Assembly: GCA_003260075.1 (NCBI GenBank)
Contig: QLIY01000699.1
Location: forward strand, 23,013-87,012
Direction: 5' to 3'
Length of the DNA stretch: 64,000 nucleotides
Source: Phallusia mammillata
Lineage: Eukaryota > Chordata > Ascidiacea > Phlebobranchia > Ascidiidae
Below the pieces are notes generated by a model. That model made no database searches. It was not told the origin of the DNA and worked only from the letters and a program-made list of their open reading frames with translations. Numbering within the stretch: position 1 is the first letter of the stretch; each line of letters opens with the position of its first letter. The position numbers were made by a program, and so were the translations under genes. Shown here piece after piece: positions 10,894 to 24,364 of this stretch.

Positions 10894-13181
10894 TGCGACC
10901 TTGTCCTTTACAAGGTGTTTATTTTTTTTTCTGTCGCCAGGTTTAGCGTTTGTTGCCGCGAATTCGTTTATTTTCTTTTTTCGTTCCCGATTTCAATGCA
11001 ATCCCTTGCAGCGCTGTCTCTTGGTGATCATCCAATGCCACTGTCCGAAAATCAATTCAAAATTGACTCTCTCAAAAAATGCTCTCATTTAGGAAGTAAG
11101 CAAAACTGTATTGAAACACTTCGTACCAACTTAATACCGCCAAGTCATATAGTTTTGATGCTTTATAATTTCTCACAAGACCTTTTGCGTTGTAACAATG
11201 AGCACACATCTTGCGCGATTTTTGCTAAATAAGCACAAAAAATGCTGTGTCACAAAGCCTCGATTATAGCCTTGAAACACGGGCATAAATAATTTTCATC
11301 TTTTTTCACGGCGACGCTTATTGGTTTTGTTACATCCTTACACAAAAATTATCCAGATCGCCCTAAAACATAAACAACCAAACATTTTAGTATCATCTCC
11401 GTTCCAAAAATTCCCGAAACAATCCTGTAGTGACGCTGCTCTACCAAAAGTCCTTTCCCGTGCAATAATATCGGCCTGGTGCGTATATTACCCTTTACAA
11501 TCACTCGCATGTAACCGGCTGTGCCGTGCGCGACGAACTAGCAATTGTCACGAGATATTAAGTAGCACTAGACTGTTCTGTAACATAAATGCGCGTAGAA
11601 TTTTATCTAGTTTCTCCTCTACATGTAGTTTCGCGAACTTTCGAGCGAATTTCACTTTTCTGTATATTTATGCCAGATTTACGAAATATTAGCTTTGTCT
11701 TTTTGTGCGTTGAAGTCGCTTTTGCAAAGCATAATAGTGAGGTGTTCTAGATTATTCTAGAATAGTTTTTCCGAATATCTCACTACAAGGGTCCTATATA
11801 ATCCTGATCAAAGTTGTTGAATTTTTTTCGATTCCGGATCTTTTTTGGGATTCAATATTCTGAATCGTGTTGATTCGAATCTTTCATTGCCTTTAAGTTG
11901 CTTATAACCCCATCGCGACCAGTAACACTTATTCATGTTAATATTTCATTTATAAAAGCATACTTGGTGGTCTTGTGCGATTTTTTATTCCTAACGTCTT
12001 GTAGGATTTATCGCTTTTCCGTAGTTAACTTTCAAATCAAATACAAATAACAAGTAAAATTACAGGTGATTCGGTTAATCGCAATCCAGCCAATAGCAAA
12101 TTCCGTGTAATTGCACACTAAAAACATTAACTGTAGCATATCATTAGCAAAAACCATTTAATTGCATATTCCGGTTTATCGCTTGGACATTTCAGTTGCC
12201 ATTATCCACAATTGTCTGTACCAAGTTTAGTGTAAAAAGAACTGTAATTACCACTTTAAAGCAATTGAAATTTGAGCACAAAGTATGTAAAACATTTTGT
12301 CCAACCTGAAAATATATTTTTTTTTCGGGTGAATTTTGTCATGTGTTAGTTTTCACATACAAGAGCTTGTCTAGCAGTCTTTTGTGCTTTTAGACCTTCA
12401 GAGCTTAAATATGTCAATCGGTTAATTTGAACAAAACGTTAAACTACATATATAAGCCTACTACACATCGTATAGCTGTCAGTTTTACTCCGACGCCTGT
12501 ACATTGAACCGTGCATGCCCATTTTTACCTTTGCCTCCAATGGGGGAGATCCCCTCGCCTGTTGTTCCCACAGCGATTCGTCCGTCCCGCCGTCCTGTCG
12601 CGAGCCAACCGTTGTGAATATGTTTTTCTTCTCGTTTAGCGCTTGTTTCTTGACGCTAGCATTTGGCAAAAAGTAAACCCACTTGTTAATTGACTTTTTT
12701 GTGTGTTTGTGTTTTCTCAAAGTGTAAGTAAGGCAGTTTATTTTAGTGGAAATTAAAGCAGCTGTTGGTGTAAATCTTCAAAATCCAATGCAGTCTGGTG
12801 CAACAAACGATTGTGCTCCGTCTTCTCGTAAGGTTAATGTATCGAATCTCGACTTGTCCACACAGGAACGATGAAGTTACCCAATCCTCGGTTAATCCGG
12901 ACCCGTTTGGACCTATAAAATTGTCTAGAATAGGCGAAGATCCGGTTTACCGATGTATATTAGTTAAACCTTTAACACATTACAAATCTTTTGCACCTCG
13001 AGTTTTGTCCAAATTAGACGAAGATCCGGATTAACCAAATCCGATATTTATTGTTCAAGGCACCAACACTTCAAAGACTAAAACAGCTGTGGTTTCATAA
13101 GGTCAAATAAAATGACACAAAACGATTTACAAACAACACCGGAAAAAAATATTTGGCATATACCTTCTCTGTTAGCAACAC
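10894..13181. other. intergenic sequence, no gene recognised
   Basis: Open frames here (for example 10780-11232 and 11321-11692) show no domain and are AT-rich with no splice context, so I do not call them genes. A four-unit heat-shock-element-like array lies at 11745-11762. Around 12880-13040 two related segments with gaagatccgg-tta words suggest a pogo-like repeat relic. Confidence 0.5.
11745..11762. promoter_or_regulatory. heat-shock-element-like array
   Basis: TTC-ta-GAT-ta-TTC-ta-GAA: four alternating pentamers in perfect spacing with one mismatch (GAT for GAA). No heat-inducible gene is apparent nearby, so function is speculative. Confidence 0.25.
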
Positions 13182-13379
13182 CAGTCGTCGACAACCAACC
13201 GTGCCGGTCCGTTAGGCGTGTACCGGGCCGCATAAAACTTGCTCAAGGTTCACATTGAATCAAAGTAATAACTGTAATAAGTTTTTAGTGCTGAACATTT
13301 GTGGTTTTTAAAGGGCGGTTCGTGACAAAAAAATCAGTTTTAAACCGGTCCGCAATGCAAAAATGGTTGCCGACCCCTG
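13182..13379. mobile_element. hAT-type MITE, about 198 bp
   Basis: Left end CAGTCGTCGACAACC and right end (reverse complement) CAGGGGTCGGCAACC agree at 12 of 15 bases. Both ends are followed inward by ccggtccg words. Flanks AGCAACAC and AGCTATAC match at 6 of 8 positions, an aged 8-bp target duplication. No coding capacity. Confidence 0.6.
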
Positions 13380-15182
13380 AGCTATACCATGATAAAACAA
13401 GTGTATTGTTTTAGATGATATAATTAATTTAAAAAAATCCAGTATAACTTTTTTATATGCCAGCTATTAAGCAAAAGACACCTTTAATAGTGCCCGGTCA
13501 CTAGTATATACCATGCGCATAAATGTTATCACAAAGTTTGTGCGAGCAACTGCGTGGTGCTTGAAAAACATGTTGAAAATGAATGATGATTTACATCCGA
13601 CAGCTGTTCCAAATATAGGTTCTTAAATTGCTATGACTTTAAACTCATTAACGAATCTTGCAAGGCAACTCCTACAACGGCATTGTTTAACAATAAGCGG
13701 TTCTCATCGCAATTGCGACTGAACAACACCTAACCATCTGTCACGTGACATTCCGGAATGTCCAACAAGCTGGTTTTACTTTTTTACTAAGCGTAAACCT
13801 CGGAGCACACTGCCTGGTGGGCCTGCCTAAAGCGGAAACGCCGTGTCCTGCGTCACAACGGCCCTGGTTGACGGTTGCTGGGCAACAGGTCACGTGACTG
13901 GCGAGGTCGAGCTCTGACTCAGGTTCCGTTAGCAAGCGGCGGGCTTCGAAAAACGATCTGTCGTTACAGCGAATAAATCGGGCCATTCAGCGCACGGATG
14001 GAACTATCAGGTTATTTGTATACGACCTCCTTGTGTGTTGACATTAAGATCCCTAAAGGTCATTTTGAAGTGTTTTTGGTCTATGCAATTATTTCTTTGC
14101 TCACTTTAGCTTGCGTGCGTAACTTGACGCATCGACGTCGACGTAACTTGACGCAATTTGGATTAATAATAAACCGGTACGCAGTTTACGTCGGTTTAAT
14201 TATTTTTGGTAACTTGTTTACGATGTTAATAGAAATTGGCTAAATTTTGTCTCGCCAAGCAAATGTGGGCCAAATTTAAATTTAGAATGGCGAAGTAATT
14301 AAATCACATTTTTGGTGCAACAACTGTTTTGTTCGTTGTGTTGTTTTATCTTTGGTTGTCAAGTTATTCGTTAAAAAGCGTGAAAATTTATTAGACAAAA
14401 ACTTGTTGAGATTTTAGAGCCAACGATGGAAATTGAAGAAAATTGATTGATTGTTTAAATTATTCCGCCTGACATGAGTCACATTATAACAATGTCGTTT
14501 ATTTATGAAGACAACTGCATGTTTCAATTGTTTAATTGTAAAGCTTCAGGCATTTCCTTCCCAATGCAAAGACAGTTCGGGATGAAACCGAAACGTTGCA
14601 AGGAAACAATGGGTCAAAAAGTTTCGGTTAAATGACAACCATTGTATGGTGGGTCTAAAATATAGTCGGTTATAATTTTGTGTTCGATACAAGCATGTAT
14701 TGATACAGTGGTTCTCAACCTTATAGTAGCCTAATCGCGCGGCGACATTTTCCATCGCTACGTAGCAGCTAAAACCCGTTTGAGTGTGTGGACCAAGAGA
14801 CAGGCCTATACTTGGTCACCAGGATTACATATTTCTATTGCCACAAAGGTTAGCAATTCCAAAAGAATGTCCAAGACATGAGTTTGAACCCTTTTTACTT
14901 AAACAACCTCATATCGTCATGGCCATGAATTTTATACGCCAAAAAACAATTCCAAAAAGTCATATTTCCATGGAAACCACCCGCAAACACGTCTTAAAGT
15001 TTCTCTGAAAACACAAGACGACACAGATAGATAAGAAACGTCAGTACGTATCCTGAACATCTATGTGCCCAGCGAAGATTTTCCACTAATTTGGGATATT
15101 TCCTGTACATCGCTTTAATGCAGTCGCACGCATGCAAGCCGCCTGGGCCTTCTAATCCTCGCACCGTTCGTATTGGCCAGTA

Positions 15183-15249
<67 letters not shown>

Positions 15250-17078
15250 CTAGTCTAGAGCCAACTTGCCGTCAGGGTTAAGTCCGCACACAGCGATTGG
15301 CCCCTGTGAACACGGATGTCCACCACCTTGGTAACTTTCAAACGTTTTTCGTATTACGGTGAATATATAAGGGATGTATGCCGCGAACTTGACATTATGG
15401 TAGCAGCTATAGTTCATCTTTCTTAGCTTGTAAAGATGAGAATAAACAGCTCATGATATAGAGTTGAAAAGTTGGTTTAATATTTGCTGTTGAATTAGTT
15501 GTCAAACTAAATTTGTGTAGTTGTCAACTTTAGAGTAATCCTCAGATAAGGTCATTTAAGCCTGTTACGTTTGATGTTTGATGTCTAATCTGTATTTCGG
15601 CTTAAAATTTTTTTATAAACCGGCTTGCTGATGAGGTATATGCAAGACAAATAGAAAAATATTAGACTAGCTGAAAAACCGCGATTTGTTACACATTTTG
15701 AATGGCAAACAGCACACTAAAATAGCATTAGTTGTTTTTTGCAAATTTGTTAAGATCTCGTCTGTATGGGACAAGGACTGCGCATTGTCATAACACGGGC
15801 AATATGTTAATGAGAAGAAGTTTCTCTTTAACCATAAAATCGGAAGTCTTATAAGTTTGGTCAGTGCCGATAGAGCAAAGCAACCTCCTTCCTGTGTTAA
15901 TTAGATGTGAGACGTTACAAGAGTAGACAAATTATTCCTAAAGTATCACTTTTACACCTCCTGATACCTTACTTTCGCTGTTATGTGGCGCACTTTGTTA
16001 AACAAACGTGTTATTTGGTTTTTAAAGTCATTAGGTTTAGAACTGTGTATGCTATTCGCTTGGCCTTGGAGATAAGAGTTTTGTTCAAAAACAGTTTGCT
16101 AGCGACTGCAATGATCAATTATGCAAATGTCATGTAACGTAATTTGACTGTTGCGTATATACTTCCTGACGACTGTCATGTCAGGACTTTAAACTCCAGT
16201 TATTCATAAACTTTGCGGTTTTACCGATTTTTAAAATATATTGAGGTGACCGTGACTGTTAGAAAAGGGTTCCTAATGAACCGCATGCATTTCCACTGAC
16301 GGATGCAAATATAATAAATAGCTTATAATGATATGCGCATTTCAGACTTTATATATATGTTGTAACGCATACACAAACGGATAAGGCGTTAGACCAAGCT
16401 GGTTCGCATCCAGAAACACGTGTGTGGCAAGCTCTGCAATTTTTTACAGAGCTAGATACTTATCATTATAATAACTATCATACAAACTAAACAGCAAATA
16501 TAAGCGACCCTAATATTTGTTTCCAAATTCTTTTTTTTTTTCAAACAGTCGCATTGCATGCGTAAAATGGTGCGGTGTTACCACATTGGCACTAGTGTTT
16601 TGCATTTTATCCAGCGGCTTTGCAAGGCACAGACACATATCTAAGCTCATCGGCAGGCAGGCAAGGAGCGTTGCAGTCGCGTGTATAGCACCAACAGGCT
16701 GCCACTGATGTAAATGGCTGCTGGTCCTTTTTCGCACGCATTTCCGTTACGCCACCGTAGTAGCTATGAGAAGCAAGCTGCCACAAGCTGTTAGTGCATA
16801 TATCCAGATACCTAGTAGCAGTTAAGACGATCGTTTTTCCTTCGGTCGATCAGAAATCATTTTTGTAATCGGCGTTTGCTGTTTGTTGTTTGTCACCCCG
16901 AAGTTTCAGCAGAGTAAAGAGAATTGAACATTTCTGTGTATATCCAGTTTCATCCCGTGAAAAAACGGCGTATAACAATTTGCTATTCATCGAAGCAGAG
17001 AAAGGAAGAAACTACGTAGACGGACTTTTAGCAAACCTGTAAATTTTATCATTACACCAGCAACGTATTCAAGAAGAC
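13380..17078. other. intergenic and presumed 5' region of the zinc-finger gene
   Basis: No gene recognised. A hAT-like terminus (cagtggttctcaacctt) begins at 14706 without a visible partner. A 65-base G run at 15185-15249 is a probable gap. Near 16398 a T-arm-like ctggttcgcatccag suggests a tRNA-derived SINE relic. The last few hundred bases before 17079 presumably hold the promoter and 5' UTR, but no TATA box could be tied to a start. Confidence 0.5.
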
Positions 17079-17296
17079 ATGGCATCGACAGTCGCCATCC
17101 CGCAGTTCTACAACTTTCCTGGGGCAATCCCAGGCCCCCTTCCCGGACCCATTCCTGGACCCCTGCCCCCGGCAACCATACCCATCACCACGGCATATGG
17201 GGCCAACCCCACTAATGGAGGAGCTACGTTTCAAAACGTTCCACTTCACACAATGCAAGTTCCCATAGTTCCAGTGGGAGGAGGTTGCTACAACGA
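17079..17296 (+). CDS. 3CxxC protein exon 1 (start)
   Basis: ATG at 17079 opens MASTVAIPQFYNFPGAIPGP, a Pro/Gly-rich leader with GPLPGPIPGPLPP repeats. Donor gtaagt at 17297, phase 2. GC-rich compared with its surroundings. No upstream in-frame start seen. Confidence 0.8.
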
Positions 17297-20200
17297 GTAA
17301 GTCTTGTTTTCTTTTAAAATTTGAAACTTAATGTGTACTGTTTGTTGCATTGTGACGTAATAATGCCAAGTGTTCGTAAATAACAAGTTTGATCGTGTTA
17401 ATTCACTAATGTTTAAACAGTTTTAGACTTGAAACGAAAGATAACATTGTCATGCTCGAATAGTTTTTCCTTGACACGTGTCCTTAAACAAATGATTCCG
17501 AATTAAGTATCATAAGTTTAATACTTCATTATGTACGTTTAAAAGCTCAATCCAAATCTTTCAACCAAACCTTATTTCAAATAGAAATAAGCTATAAATA
17601 AGCTTGACCCTATAAATAAGCCCGTTGTACAGTAAGATAGCATCAGGGTAATACCTTATTAGGTGGTGTATATATTTATTAACGTCGGTTTTTGACAATG
17701 GCACTTGATTGCCTGAAAAGGAAATTATCACGGGCCATGTGCGAGTAATCTTGTCAACGTAACTGTCGCAACGTTATAATATACCTCGTTCTTCCTGTAT
17801 GCGCGGCTGGTCATAAATGAGATAAAAATGACGCAAAAATATATCGAAAAATAAACAAATGATTTGCAAGCATTTTTGACGTGTCTCTATGTGACACATG
17901 TTTGATGTAATCGTGTATGTCGAAAAGGACGTCATTTTGATCAGAGCGTCTTCTTGCTTATTCATTTGAAACACTAAACGCGTTGCAAGCAATATTAGAC
18001 ATGAAGAATACATTTTTGTCTGATATTTATATACCATTGACATTTGCAAACCCTGTGCTGCAATTAAGATTTCCCAGTTGTCTTGTACTCTTGTATTTAA
18101 ACCACCAAATCGACAATTCTATAAGTTAACAACTTTTCGTCTTAGCGTTTAGGGTTAAAGCTAAAGTGTGTGAATTTTCTGCCGTACGGGCGTGTATAAA
18201 TGCATGAATAACACAAAACTATCTTATGTAGACAGCACTGCAGTTTCGTAAATCCATTAGCTCCATAGTATATAGGTGCGCATATAGTATTGTGTATGGA
18301 AGCGCATTGGTATGACAGATACGGTGTTAGACAAACGGTCGCCGGGCCATCGCTGTATTATCGCAGCCCTGAGAAGGCTGCTGGCTGGATGCTGTGCGGA
18401 AGTACTGCACAGGAAGCTTAAAAGATCGCTTCCCTTCACTAGCAACTGCAGCAGCCCTCTATACACGCACACACACACGCTCACAGAGGGCCATCGTGCT
18501 GCTGTGCTGTATGTTAGAGTTATATAGCAGTGCGTGGCGCCGTATGCTCGTTCAACCGGTATCCGCGGGCAACAAGGGGTCACTTGACTGGGGTTACGTG
18601 AGGTGATAATTCCGCTTTCACCTAGGTTATCCTAAATGTATCTCAACAACTTAATGGTGTATATTTCGCAACGTGTTTTAATTGGGCATTGTAATCGTAA
18701 TTAATTGTTTATCCCCGCGCAAAGGGAAATGTCGCAATTTTACTAAGGGTGCCATTTATCTTAACCGTTGCCAAACTATTTGCTTGTTGTTGCAAGTTTA
18801 AACACCGAAACCATAACTTCTTTGCGTTCCAAGGGGGGGGGGACCAAACTCTTTGCATGTTGTTGCAAGTTTAAACACCGAAACCATAACTTCTTTGCGT
18901 TCCAAACATTTTCCTTGACATTTAACAATTTCTGTGTTTTCAAAAAATCCAAAAATGTTTCCATTCACCACTCCCGGAAAAGAAACAACCAACCCAGGCC
19001 TATTTTGGCTTTAAAACCGTTTATCCAACCACAATTTTCTAAAAGGTCTTCTGCGTCGATTGGACTTTGCCAATGTTTGAAAAGTCTGAAAAGCTTGGCA
19101 GTTTTTTATTTTCGCAAGGAGTCACTTCACGAGTGATGCGGGTCTATTAATTTTAGAACACCGAGTTACGCGACTAAAGGGGAAACGGTCGCCTTACTGC
19201 AAACCGCTGCGAGACAGATCAGTTAATTATGGATGCTGGCTATAAAGAAGCGCCCCATGCTTATAGATGAATTGTTTGTGCTTTATGAATCACAAAGCGG
19301 ACGCCCTGATAGAACAGATTGTTTGTTTCGGAGCGATCCGAGCTCATCAATAAACGCACAGTTTCGGCACACAGCCCTTATTACTCATTGCATAATATAA
19401 CACAATAGATTGAACATCTTTTTCTGGCTACTCGTGATTCAGTTTGCGACAACCGTGCAACAATGCCCCAACATATAAGAATATTATGTTTTAAGTACTC
19501 ATATACTTAATCTCCAAGCCTGGTTCTGTGGGTTTGTTTTACACCACTCTTTAATTTCATAAATACATTAATAATTGCTGTTAGGACATAGATCTTCATT
19601 ACTTGTAGAAATTTGATTTGCTTATGTTATAAGTCTATGGATTATTTATAATTTATTTTTTACAGTGGAATGGAAGTTGTTTGGCATGGGGAGTTTAGCC
19701 GACTCTTCAGCACATTCTACCCCCCTCATGTCTGGTATCTCACCATCACTAACTCTGCACCGCCCCTCAAGTGGAAATTTCACCGGGACAGCGCCAAAGT
19801 TCGGTTTTGTTGCCAGGTAGACCAAAAAACGTTCTTCTTGAAAACCATTTAACTATCATACACATGCGATCTTGTTGCAAAACACAAGCGTTGTTGGCCT
19901 TTTTTGCAAACTGCTCCAGGTATATGCTATAGCCTCAGTTAATGGATGTTTAAGAGTGCACGACATCCTTGACTAACTATCCCTGCTAAAATGCTTTTTA
20001 ATTTAAATTAGATATAACTAGTGTAATAGGATAGGCCTACTTGGAAAAAGATTTAGGGTAGTGTAGGAATCGTTCAAAGGCAGCCATGATATAGGCCTAG
20101 TTAAACGATTTAACATGATACATTTATGTCTGCTTTGTGCGGTGGTCGATGCTTGCCACCCAACCCATTTTTTAACTTATTTCGAACCCACGTGGATAGC

Positions 20201-23200
20201 TTATATCTGTTCCACGCATGACCTATTAAGCTGAGTTATATAAGAGAGAGATAAAATTATCGGAGCTCAAAAACGAAGACTAAGTTGACTTTTTACCCAC
20301 GCGATATGACAACCCACGTCGTTTAAATCTTCCATCCTGTCAACCCCACTTCACTCCGCTTTTCCGTGTAGCTGTGCAGATAATTTATGGTCGTGCACGA
20401 GCCAATGCTTATGCGTGCACATTTTTTGCTATTGGACATCACGATATAAACATGTTTCTCCAATTAGGACTGATCTCACGCTTTAACAGTTATATTGTTT
20501 TTTTTGTGTAAACACTTTACCGGTTTCGAGCACCTAATTAAACAAATAAAAAATTAAAACTACTATTTTTGTTGAATAAAATCTGACGAAGTTAAAATCT
20601 GAAACTATGTCCGGTAGTTATAGGTAACTTGTTTATAGGAAGCTAAGATATTTACGCGATCCAGTGTGATATATAATAACATACTTTGTGATAAACGTCC
20701 TGGCAACAAACTGAACCTAATACATTTTGCATAAATTCATCAGCTAAAAGTCAAAAGGGTTCATTAAAATGTTTCTATTAACAGTGACACAATCTTCTGC
20801 TTTTCAAAAATCTGCCCGTGGTCTGTTAAAACGTAACTTGCAATAAAATATCTTTATCTCTAAGAGTTCATTCATATGAAAATGTTAGTCGATAAATTTC
20901 ATGACCTCAACATGGTTGATTATTTTCTAGGATTGTGGTAACGGCTGGACCTCCATGAAGGGAAGAGTGACCTTCTGGTTTCACTTAGACTACGCTACAA
21001 ATAACGGCTACGTGCAGTTCAAGTTGTACGGCCAACAGTGCAAGAAGTGTAACTCAGGAAAATTCGAGTACGTGATGTGGTACCCGGAAGAAGTTTCCAA
21101 AGTAAGTTTTGTTTTGTGTTTAGTTTGCACAAAACTTAGGAGGCTGAAAAACAATTGCCCAATATGATTTATTCTTTAAGAAAACTAGTTCGCTTTGAAA
21201 ATTCGAAATTGGCGTTTTAGGTTTTATAGGGACACCTGCATATTATCCTAAAAGTCCTGTATATGTTCTGCTGTTAAATTATGCACCCTGATTTTGTTTT
21301 TTGAAAAGTTTTATTCACAGTTGCGTTTGTCTCCTGAATAATTGCATTTACATTAAAATATTTAAAAGATTATGTTTAGCTTAAAAACGCTCCTAAGTGC
21401 TGGACAACATATTGAATGACTGATAAATCTTTGTTTTCTACTTTTTCCCGTTGCCATGTTTAAATCAAAACATATGATTATTTGCAACAGTGAAAGGGCG
21501 GATAGTTTTCGGAGTAATTCTGCATCTGAGCTTAAAATAGGACTGTACTCATTCCAATAGCAATAACATGAGTATCAGATTACATGCATCCAAAATAGAG
21601 AATTACAGTTTACAGTGCAGATTAGCGCGAGAAACGGTTGACAAATTATCACTCCTAACAGGAAGACGGACTTTCGGGCGTATGTCGCCGCTGCCATATT
21701 GTTGCAATACACAAACCAGTAAACGCTCAGTAAAATGTTTGTCCGAGCCCAAAAGCAATAAGGCTGCAGTGCCAATATGTTTCCGAAATTGTGCTCTGGC
21801 GCAGCGCAAACCGGCAAATTGCTGTGGGGACGATTTTCCAAGTACATTTCAGTCGGTGGGAATTCAAACAGCCAGGACCGGTATCCGGAGTTTCGGTCAC
21901 AATTGCCCGCAGCGCACGTTTTAGGAGTCTTTCTGGCGATGCACATTTGCCTAGAATAGCCGGGTTTAGGGCCGTTATGGGATTCTCCGAATTTCAGTGC
22001 CGTTTTATTGGGAATTATTGTTTTGGAATCGAATACTAAATATAAACTGCTGCCTTCCCCATTTGCCAAACACTTTGATTTCGCTGTAGCGAGTCTTTGT
22101 AACATTTTGGACTGCTGATGATATACCGTTGCTGTAGGTGCCGCAACAAATGGTCTTAACTCAAACAACAGAGCTTCAATTACACATTTTCACTTTTTGA
22201 ACTATTAACTTAAGTTTTTGTAAAGAAACTAAATGGTGCCATTCCTTGTAGTCTTGGAGACTTGTGTCTCCCGAGATTGGCGCGAGTTTAATGTTTAGAT
22301 CCCTATTTAAACCATTTATACTCTCAAGTGCTGTGCATAACATTTCTCAACTTTGTACAATAAAACAATATGGGTATATTGCGACAAAAATTGAAACAAT
22401 TATAAACTGGTATCTTTTGTCTTCTCTAAATGCAAAAACAAGAAACAAATTTGCATTTTTAACGGCAACGATGCTCATTTTCATACAACACGCCTTTTGC
22501 CGTAACGCTAAACACGCAAGTATATTGACAAAAGGTTTTCTCTTGACATAAACAATAGCACAAGGGACAATTGGGTTGAACATCCGGTTGTATATGTAAA
22601 GTGCTATCGTGTTATGGTTATATGCATTGAAACCTTGCCTGACCCTGATTTATGGCTGTTGCCTGCGTAACATGAAACCAATATCCACGTATTTAAATGT
22701 TGTCATATGAGAAGTGCAGTTCCTTCTAGTGGCGGTATATGTACAGCACATATTTGAAGTAGATAACAATAATTTATATAGTTTTTTTTATCTCAATTAA
22801 ACGTATGGTATTGTATAGATTTGATTTGATGAAATACCAACAAAAATGTATTCTCTACACACAAACTATCTGGAGGTTTAGTTTTTTGTTTCTGTTTCTA
22901 AATACATTTTGAGTCATTTTAAAGCGCACATCCCACGTCTAACTCTCTTTGTGCGTTAAAAAGTATTGCAGTTAAAATGTTTTAGTTAAAAATCCTTGTT
23001 TACTTCCAGTATCTCTTCCTAAATGCAAATGACTTAAACATTACTTTATTTCTTAAGGTGATGTGCAACGTTTACAACAAAGTTGGCCAGACCTATTACG
23101 GCTTTCTTCAGCCGCCAATTCGCATCGACAGAAGACCGGGGCGTCCACGTAACCAACACAACTCAGATTTGTGCCAGGCCTGCAGAGATGGGGAATGTGA

Positions 23201-24364
23201 CCAGGTAAACTTCTAACATTATATAATATCGAATCTCGAGAATCGAATCTCTGAGGTTAAGAATCGTAAACTCAAACAAGTGAACTGCAGGGCAAAATGT
23301 TGCTTGATCCACATTTGACACAAACAAAGTGATCGGGAATTTTGCTCAGGCGTGTCCTGGTATCGAAATCTCGAATAAATAGAAAAAAAATACAACCTTT
23401 TTTAATAGCTTTTGTCAACGGTTTATTTCAAATAGCCTGATAAAAAACAAACAATTTTGACCTATTGTAAACCGATTCGCTTGAATATAAATAGGTAAAT
23501 ACTTTTATCTGGGAATAGTTAAATACATTATCAAATTTATGGCAGTATTTTAATTCAAACATTTTTGAAGGCTCGCCCGATTAAATCTCTATACAACATG
23601 GGAGGGATGATCCAAGCACCGGTGGCAATCCCAGCTCCTCCAGTGCAAGAAGGAATTGAAACAGCTACGAGCGGATCGAGTCCAGCCCCAGTGTCACAAC
23701 CAGCCACCGTTGTTCAAACCTACAGCAGTCCGCAGCCAACAGATGTCACCGTTTCAGCGTCATCAGCGAACAACACCAGTCAAAGCGTGATCACTTCGCC
23801 TATTACTCTCACAGGGGGAATGCAGCCGATCCTTACATACTCGATTATCAGCGCTCCCCCAAAGTCAGCAGCGCTCTCAGCCACTTCAACACATTTTGTG
23901 CCACAAAACCCACCCCCAGCTCCAGCCAACGCTCACTACATTTACCATCCGAACGCGTTTCCGCTGATGAACGGAACGATTCCGGGATTTCCGCCGCCGC
24001 CCCCAGCCTTGCCTATTCTCCCTGCAAAGCCGGCGCAGATTTCCAAGCCCCCAGTGGCACAAGTGAATGGCCACGACGAAGAGGACGACGTTTGCGTGGT
24101 GATAAATCCCAAACAGGTGGAAACTGACAATTGCGTTGACGCGAAACAAGGCGCGGAAATCGCTGAAAAGGTGGAACCACACAAGTCGGAAAATGCGGCT
24201 CAGTTAAAAAACGGAAACGAGCAGGTGAATGGGGGGGGGGAGCGAAACAAGGAGCGGAAATCGCTGAAAAGGTGGAATCACAAAAGTCGGAAAATGCGGC
24301 TCAGTTAAAAAACGGAAACGAGCAGGTGAATGGAGATGAGCAAGTGAATGGAATTCCCGCTTAA
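17079..24364 (+). CDS. 3CxxC zinc-finger protein, receptor-transporting-protein-like, five exons
   Basis: Exons: 17079-17296, 19666-19816, 20931-21101, 23058-23204 and 23571-24364, all with GT/AG ends and continuous frame. The protein is about 460 residues if the gap-joined duplication in the last exon is collapsed. Order: Pro/Gly-rich N-terminus (1-73), a 3CxxC zinc-binding domain spanning exons 2-4 with CQDC followed by GNGWTS, QCKKCNSGKFE, MWYPEEV and DLCQACRDGEC, then a long Thr/Ser/Pro-rich tail with a poly-Pro tract and acidic end. RTP proteins help chemoreceptors reach the membrane, and ZAR1 proteins share the fold and bind RNA; the WYPEEV and LC-AC-x-G-C pattern looks closer to RTP. 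No transmembrane segment of the vertebrate RTP type is seen, so transport function is uncertain. Confidence 0.8.
17297..19665. other. intron 1 of the 3CxxC gene
   Basis: No exon recognised. A duplication flanks the 10-G run at 18833-18842 (near 18772-18832 and 18843-18905). A short CA-rich tract lies near 18465-18480. Confidence 0.6.
19666..19816 (+). CDS. 3CxxC protein exon 2
   Basis: Acceptor tttttacag, donor gtagac. Encodes EVVWHGEFSRLFSTFYPPHV, then WKFHRDSAKVRFCCQ; the last Cys pairs with the Cys opening exon 3 to form the first CxxC. Confidence 0.88.
19817..20930. other. intron 2 of the 3CxxC gene
   Basis: AT-rich with no exon, RNA gene or clear repeat recognised. Confidence 0.6.
20931..21101 (+). 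CDS. 3CxxC protein exon 3, zinc-binding core
   Basis: Acceptor ttttctag, donor gtaagt, 57 codons. Starts DCGNGWTSMKGRVTFWFHLD and contains QCKKCNSGKFEYVMWYPEEV, the central part of the 3CxxC domain. Confidence 0.92.
21102..23057. other. intron 3 of the 3CxxC gene
   Basis: Contains a GC-richer segment (about 21570-22170) that is open on both strands, including a 197-codon minus-strand frame, but no domain or splice context supports a gene. Possibly a worn repeat. Confidence 0.5.
23058..23204 (+). CDS. 3CxxC protein exon 4, last cysteines
   Basis: Acceptor tcttaag, donor gtaaac, 49 codons. Encodes VMCNVYNKVGQTYYGFLQPP and then DLCQACRDGECDQ, the C-terminal Cys cluster typical of RTP/ZAR1-type domains. 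Confidence 0.88.
23571..24364 (+). CDS. 3CxxC protein exon 5, low-complexity tail and stop
   Basis: Acceptor tttttgaag. Encodes ARPIKSLYNMGGMIQAP, then a Ser/Thr/Pro-rich region with PPPPPALP, then an acidic/Asn segment. The 10-G run at 24231-24240 joins two copies of the same 90-odd bases (24141-24230 and 24242 onward, offset 101), which breaks the assembled frame. Reading the second copy alone gives NGDEQVNGIPA and TAA at 24362-24364, the likely true end. Copies differ at a few bases, consistent with alleles. Confidence 0.8.

Noticed and set aside
10780..11232. 150-codon plus-strand ORF after the kinase gene
   Set aside because: Starts within the CRE-like repeat, uses poor composition, no domain or splice support.
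18465..18480. CA microsatellite
   Set aside because: Only a few repeat units; not notable.
21575..22168. 197-codon minus-strand open frame inside an intron of the zinc-finger gene
   Set aside because: No domain, no splice or promoter context, and overlapping frames on both strands are open; likely composition of a GC-richer repeat.
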